Origin: Alistipes sp.
GTDB taxonomy: Bacteria; Bacteroidota; Bacteroidia; Bacteroidales; Rikenellaceae
Assembly (NCBI GenBank): GCA_017631135.1
Contig: JAGBTW010000113.1
Location: 1-8,626 of the forward strand
Direction: 5' to 3'
Length of the DNA stretch: 8,626 nucleotides
The translations under genes were made by a program, and so were the position numbers. The notes below the pieces were generated by a model, which worked only from the letters and a program-made list of their open reading frames with translations, had not been told where the DNA came from and made no database searches. This document shows, one piece after another, positions 6,784-8,626 of the stretch. Positions within the stretch are counted from its first letter, which is position 1, and every line of letters begins with the position of its first letter.

Positions 6784-6822
6784 GGAGATCTTTCGACTCC
6801 GCTATGCTACGCTCAAGAGGAT
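6784..6822 (-). repeat. REP-like interspersed repeat
   Basis: Read on the minus strand this is ATCCTCTTGAGCGTAGCATA followed by GCGGAGTCGAAAGATCTCC. It resembles the widespread intergenic repeat of the form 'TCATCCTGAGCG.AGC..AGCGGAGTCGAAGGATCT' that I know from many bacterial genomes. Translating it gives the familiar spurious string AESKDLL. It has no coding role and lies between the recN 3' end and the next promoter. Copy number cannot be judged from one window. Confidence 0.55.
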
Positions 6823-6826
6823 ATAG

Positions 6827-6858
6827 TAATGCGTCAGCCCTCACAAGCTGACGCATTA
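6827..6858. terminator. Perfect 12-bp hairpin downstream of recN
   Basis: TAATGCGTCAGC (6827-6838) pairs perfectly with GCTGACGCATTA (6847-6858) around an 8-nt loop. It begins 36 nt after the recN stop, so it is the likely 3' end of the recN transcript. On the minus strand, however, the stem is followed by CTATATCC rather than a U-run, and on the plus strand by TCTTTATTACT. It may therefore act as a 3' stabilising structure, an imperfect terminator, or part of the adjacent repeat element. Confidence 0.5.
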
Positions 6859-6894
6859 TCTTTATTACTAATTAATTAGTCCCTATTTATAGCC

Positions 6895-8544
6895 TCAGTA
6901 TTTATTTGCAAGCAGTATCCTGGCTTGTTTTGTTGCGGCATCGGTGATTGCGCTGCCCGAGAGCATCTTGGCAATCTCGTCTACGCGCTCCGCCTTTGTG
7001 AGGCGGCGTATGTTGGTGTGACCCTCCTCCTTGTAAACCACAAAGTGCGCGCCACTCTTTGAGGCAACCTGGGGCAAGTGAGTGATGTCGACAATCTGCA
7101 TAGAGCCCGCAAGGCGCGATATGATGTCGCCCATGGCATCGGCAATGCGTCCCGATACACCCGTGTCAATCTCGTCAAATATCACCGTGGGCAGCATCTT
7201 GCGCTCGGCAATTAGTGCCTTGAGTGCCAACATTATACGCGAGAGCTCACCTCCCGAGGCTATGCGCTCCACAGCGCCAGGCTTTGTGGTGCGATTGGCG
7301 GTGAAGAGGTACGCCACGCTATCTGTACCGAGAGGGGTGTAGTGCTCGCCCTCGGTGATGTCGACAATAAACTGCGCATCCTCCATGCCGAGCTGGCGCA
7401 GTGTAGCCACCACGCTCTCCTCGAGGCTCTTTGCTATCTCTGTGCGAGATGTGTGCAGGGCATGTGCTGCTGCGCGACACGCCTTATCAGCCTCGGCTAT
7501 GCGTGCTTCAAGCTCCTTAAGTGCTGTGTCGCTATTGTCTATCGTCGCAAGGCGAGCCTCGAAGGTTGCCGCCTTTGCCAAGAGGTCGTCATACGACTCT
7601 GCGCGGTGCTTCATCTCGAGCGAGTATATGGTATTGAGTCTGTCGCTCAACTTCTGCAACTTCTCGGGATCGGCATCTATGCGCTCCGCCTCATCTGCCG
7701 CCGTAGAGCTTATATCTTTGAGCTCTGCAACAACCGATTTTAGACGCTCGGCGATGTTCACACCCTCGGCGTAGCGCTCGCCAATAGTCTCAAGGTCGCG
7801 CTGTGAGCGTGTAAGCGTGACGATAGCACCTAACTCCTCGTCATCCAGCGCATTGCGTAGCGTGGTGAGCGCCTCGCCAATACGGTCGGCACTCTCCAAT
7901 GTCGCCAACATCTGCTCGGTCTCGGCCTGCTCACCCTCCTTGAGCTTCGCCGCGCGAAACTCCTCTACGGTGTAGCGCAACCACTCCTCATCCTTGCGCG
8001 CTGTTTCCATCTCTGCTACCATCGTGCGGTGCTCGCTGCGTAGCGCGTTGAGCGATGCCAACAGCGATGTGTAGCCCTCCATGAGTGGGGCATTGCCCGC
8101 GAGGGTGTCGAGCGTCGTGGTGCGGAACTCCTCCGACGAGATTACAAGGTTTTGGTGCTGCGAGTGTATATCAACAAGGTGTGCACCAAGCTCTTTGAGT
8201 GTCGCCAACTGCACAGGCATGTCGCCAACAAAGGCGCGGCTCTTGCCCGCGGGGGTGATGATGCGACGTATGGTAATCTCGGGCTCGTAGTCGAGGTCGT
8301 TGGCCTCGAAGATGTGTTCAATGTTAAGCTTCGCGATGTCGAACGTAGCCTCTATAATGCAGTTGCGCTCGAGATCCTTTATCGCCTGACCCTCATTCTT
8401 GGCTCCAAGCAACAGACCCAGCGCACCCAAAAGGATTGACTTACCAGCACCCGTCTCACCAGTGATGATATTGAGGTGCTCGTCCCACTCTACGTTGAGC
8501 GAGTCGATAAGTGCATAATTCTCTATCGTTAGGCTCTTAAGCAT
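6895..8544 (-). CDS. recN: DNA repair protein RecN
   Basis: RecN is a cytoplasmic SMC-like ATPase that acts early in recombinational repair of double-strand breaks. The 549-residue product has the expected full length. It shows the N-terminal ATPase half with IENYALIDSLNVEW (7-20), Walker A GETGAGKS (29-36) and the HLVDIHSQHQ motif (122-131). A coiled-coil centre rich in Glu, Ala, Leu and Arg follows (about 155-380). The C-terminal half has the ABC signature ASGGELSR (429-436), Walker B VIFDEIDTGVSG (454-465) and ITHLPQVA (487-494). All catalytic motifs are intact. The ATG at 8544 lies directly before the conserved MLKSLTIENY start and 6 bp after the upstream gene's stop, so it is co-transcribed with that gene. 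The TGA stop at 6895 is followed by the hairpin at 6827-6858. Confidence 0.97.
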   Translation of the reverse strand: MLKSLTIENYALIDSLNVEWDEHLNIITGETGAGKSILLGALGLLLGAKNEGQAIKDLERNCIIEATFDIAKLNIEHIFEANDLDYEPEITIRRIITPAGKSRAFVGDMPVQLATLKELGAHLVDIHSQHQNLVISSEEFRTTTLDTLAGNAPLMEGYTSLLASLNALRSEHRTMVAEMETARKDEEWLRYTVEEFRAAKLKEGEQAETEQMLATLESADRIGEALTTLRNALDDEELGAIVTLTRSQRDLETIGERYAEGVNIAERLKSVVAELKDISSTAADEAERIDADPEKLQKLSDRLNTIYSLEMKHRAESYDDLLAKAATFEARLATIDNSDTALKELEARIAEADKACRAAAHALHTSRTEIAKSLEESVVATLRQLGMEDAQFIVDITEGEHYTPLGTDSVAYLFTANRTTKPGAVERIASGGELSRIMLALKALIAERKMLPTVIFDEIDTGVSGRIADAMGDIISRLAGSMQIVDITHLPQVASKSGAHFVVYKEEGHTNIRRLTKAERVDEIAKMLSGSAITDAATKQARILLANKY

Positions 8545-8550
8545 TGATTA

Positions 8551-8626
8551 TTACTTGTTTAGTCTCTCGATTTTGTCTACAATGACTGCTGCTACCTCGT
8601 GCTTCGACATCAAGGGGTGCTCCTCG
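8551..8626 (-). CDS. coaBC: C-terminal end of probable phosphopantothenoylcysteine decarboxylase/phosphopantothenate-cysteine ligase (partial)
   Basis: Only the last 24 codons are visible, ending KHEVAAVIVDKIERLNK and tandem TAA stops at 8551 and 8548. The ending resembles the CoaBC C-terminus, where a 'K.EVA..IVD.I' helix closes the ligase domain. From memory, recN commonly follows coaBC in Bacteroidetes genomes. CoaBC makes 4'-phosphopantetheine for coenzyme A. With so few residues the call rests largely on gene order. Six bases separate it from recN, indicating one operon. Confidence 0.55.
   Translation of the reverse strand, partial: EEHPLMSKHEVAAVIVDKIERLNK

Larger units (their letters stand above)
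6562..6894. other. Noncoding gap between recN and the fimbrillin/M64 leader
   Basis: From right to left this gap holds a short AT-rich stretch after the recN stop, a strong hairpin (6827-6858), a REP-like element (6784-6822), about 80 nt of GC-richer sequence with no clear function (6700-6783), an AT-rich segment (6616-6699), and the promoter described separately. Frames of 65-70 codons cross it on both strands but have no plausible start context or recognisable domain, and they run through the repeat. No tRNA or known structured RNA was recognised. Confidence 0.6.

Noticed and set aside
6644..6856. 70-codon minus-strand frame (and a 65-codon plus-strand frame) in the recN-fimbrillin gap
   Set aside because: Both run through the REP-like repeat and the hairpin. 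Strings such as AESKDLL are typical translations of that repeat, and no start context or domain is visible.

Overview
This window looks like a chromosomal segment from a gut-type Bacteroidales bacterium, with Alistipes/Rikenellaceae as a plausible but unproven guess. The signs are two fimbrillin-family lipoproteins, a BACON domain and an M64 peptidase, AT-rich translation starts without clear Shine-Dalgarno sequences, and a promoter with the Bacteroidetes -7/-33 pattern (TAnnTTTG plus TTG). No CRISPR array, tRNA, rRNA, transposase or phage gene was seen.

Layout. (1) Positions 2-1633, plus strand: the 3' three quarters or so of a PiT-type phosphate transporter gene fused to a PhoU-like C-terminal domain; its start lies outside the window. 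(2) Positions 1634-1729: a convergent intergenic gap with a perfect 12-bp terminator stem. (3) Positions 1730-6412, minus strand: a three-gene unit read right to left. It consists of a 44-residue peptide gene, an 1185-residue lipoprotein (fimbrillin-like domain, BspA-type leucine-rich repeats, BACON domain, M64 metallopeptidase domain), and a 318-residue stand-alone fimbrillin-like lipoprotein paralogous to the N-terminal domain of the large one. (4) Positions 6413-6620: the putative promoter and an approximately 165-nt leader of that unit, holding a 17-codon upstream ORF, a G8 tract and an intrinsic-terminator-like hairpin. (5) Positions 6620-6894: noncoding sequence with a REP-like repeat and a strong hairpin. 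(6) Positions 6895-8626, minus strand: recN, preceded by the last 24 codons of what is probably coaBC.

How they work together. coaBC-recN and the phosphate transporter are housekeeping genes. The accessory interest is the middle unit, which appears to place a fimbrillin-type module, an adhesive repeat domain and a protease on one lipid-anchored surface protein, made together with a simple fimbrillin partner. Its leader is arranged so that a change in G-tract length would move the stop of the upstream ORF from before the terminator hairpin to inside it. This suggests, without proving, phase-variable attenuation of the surface protease unit.
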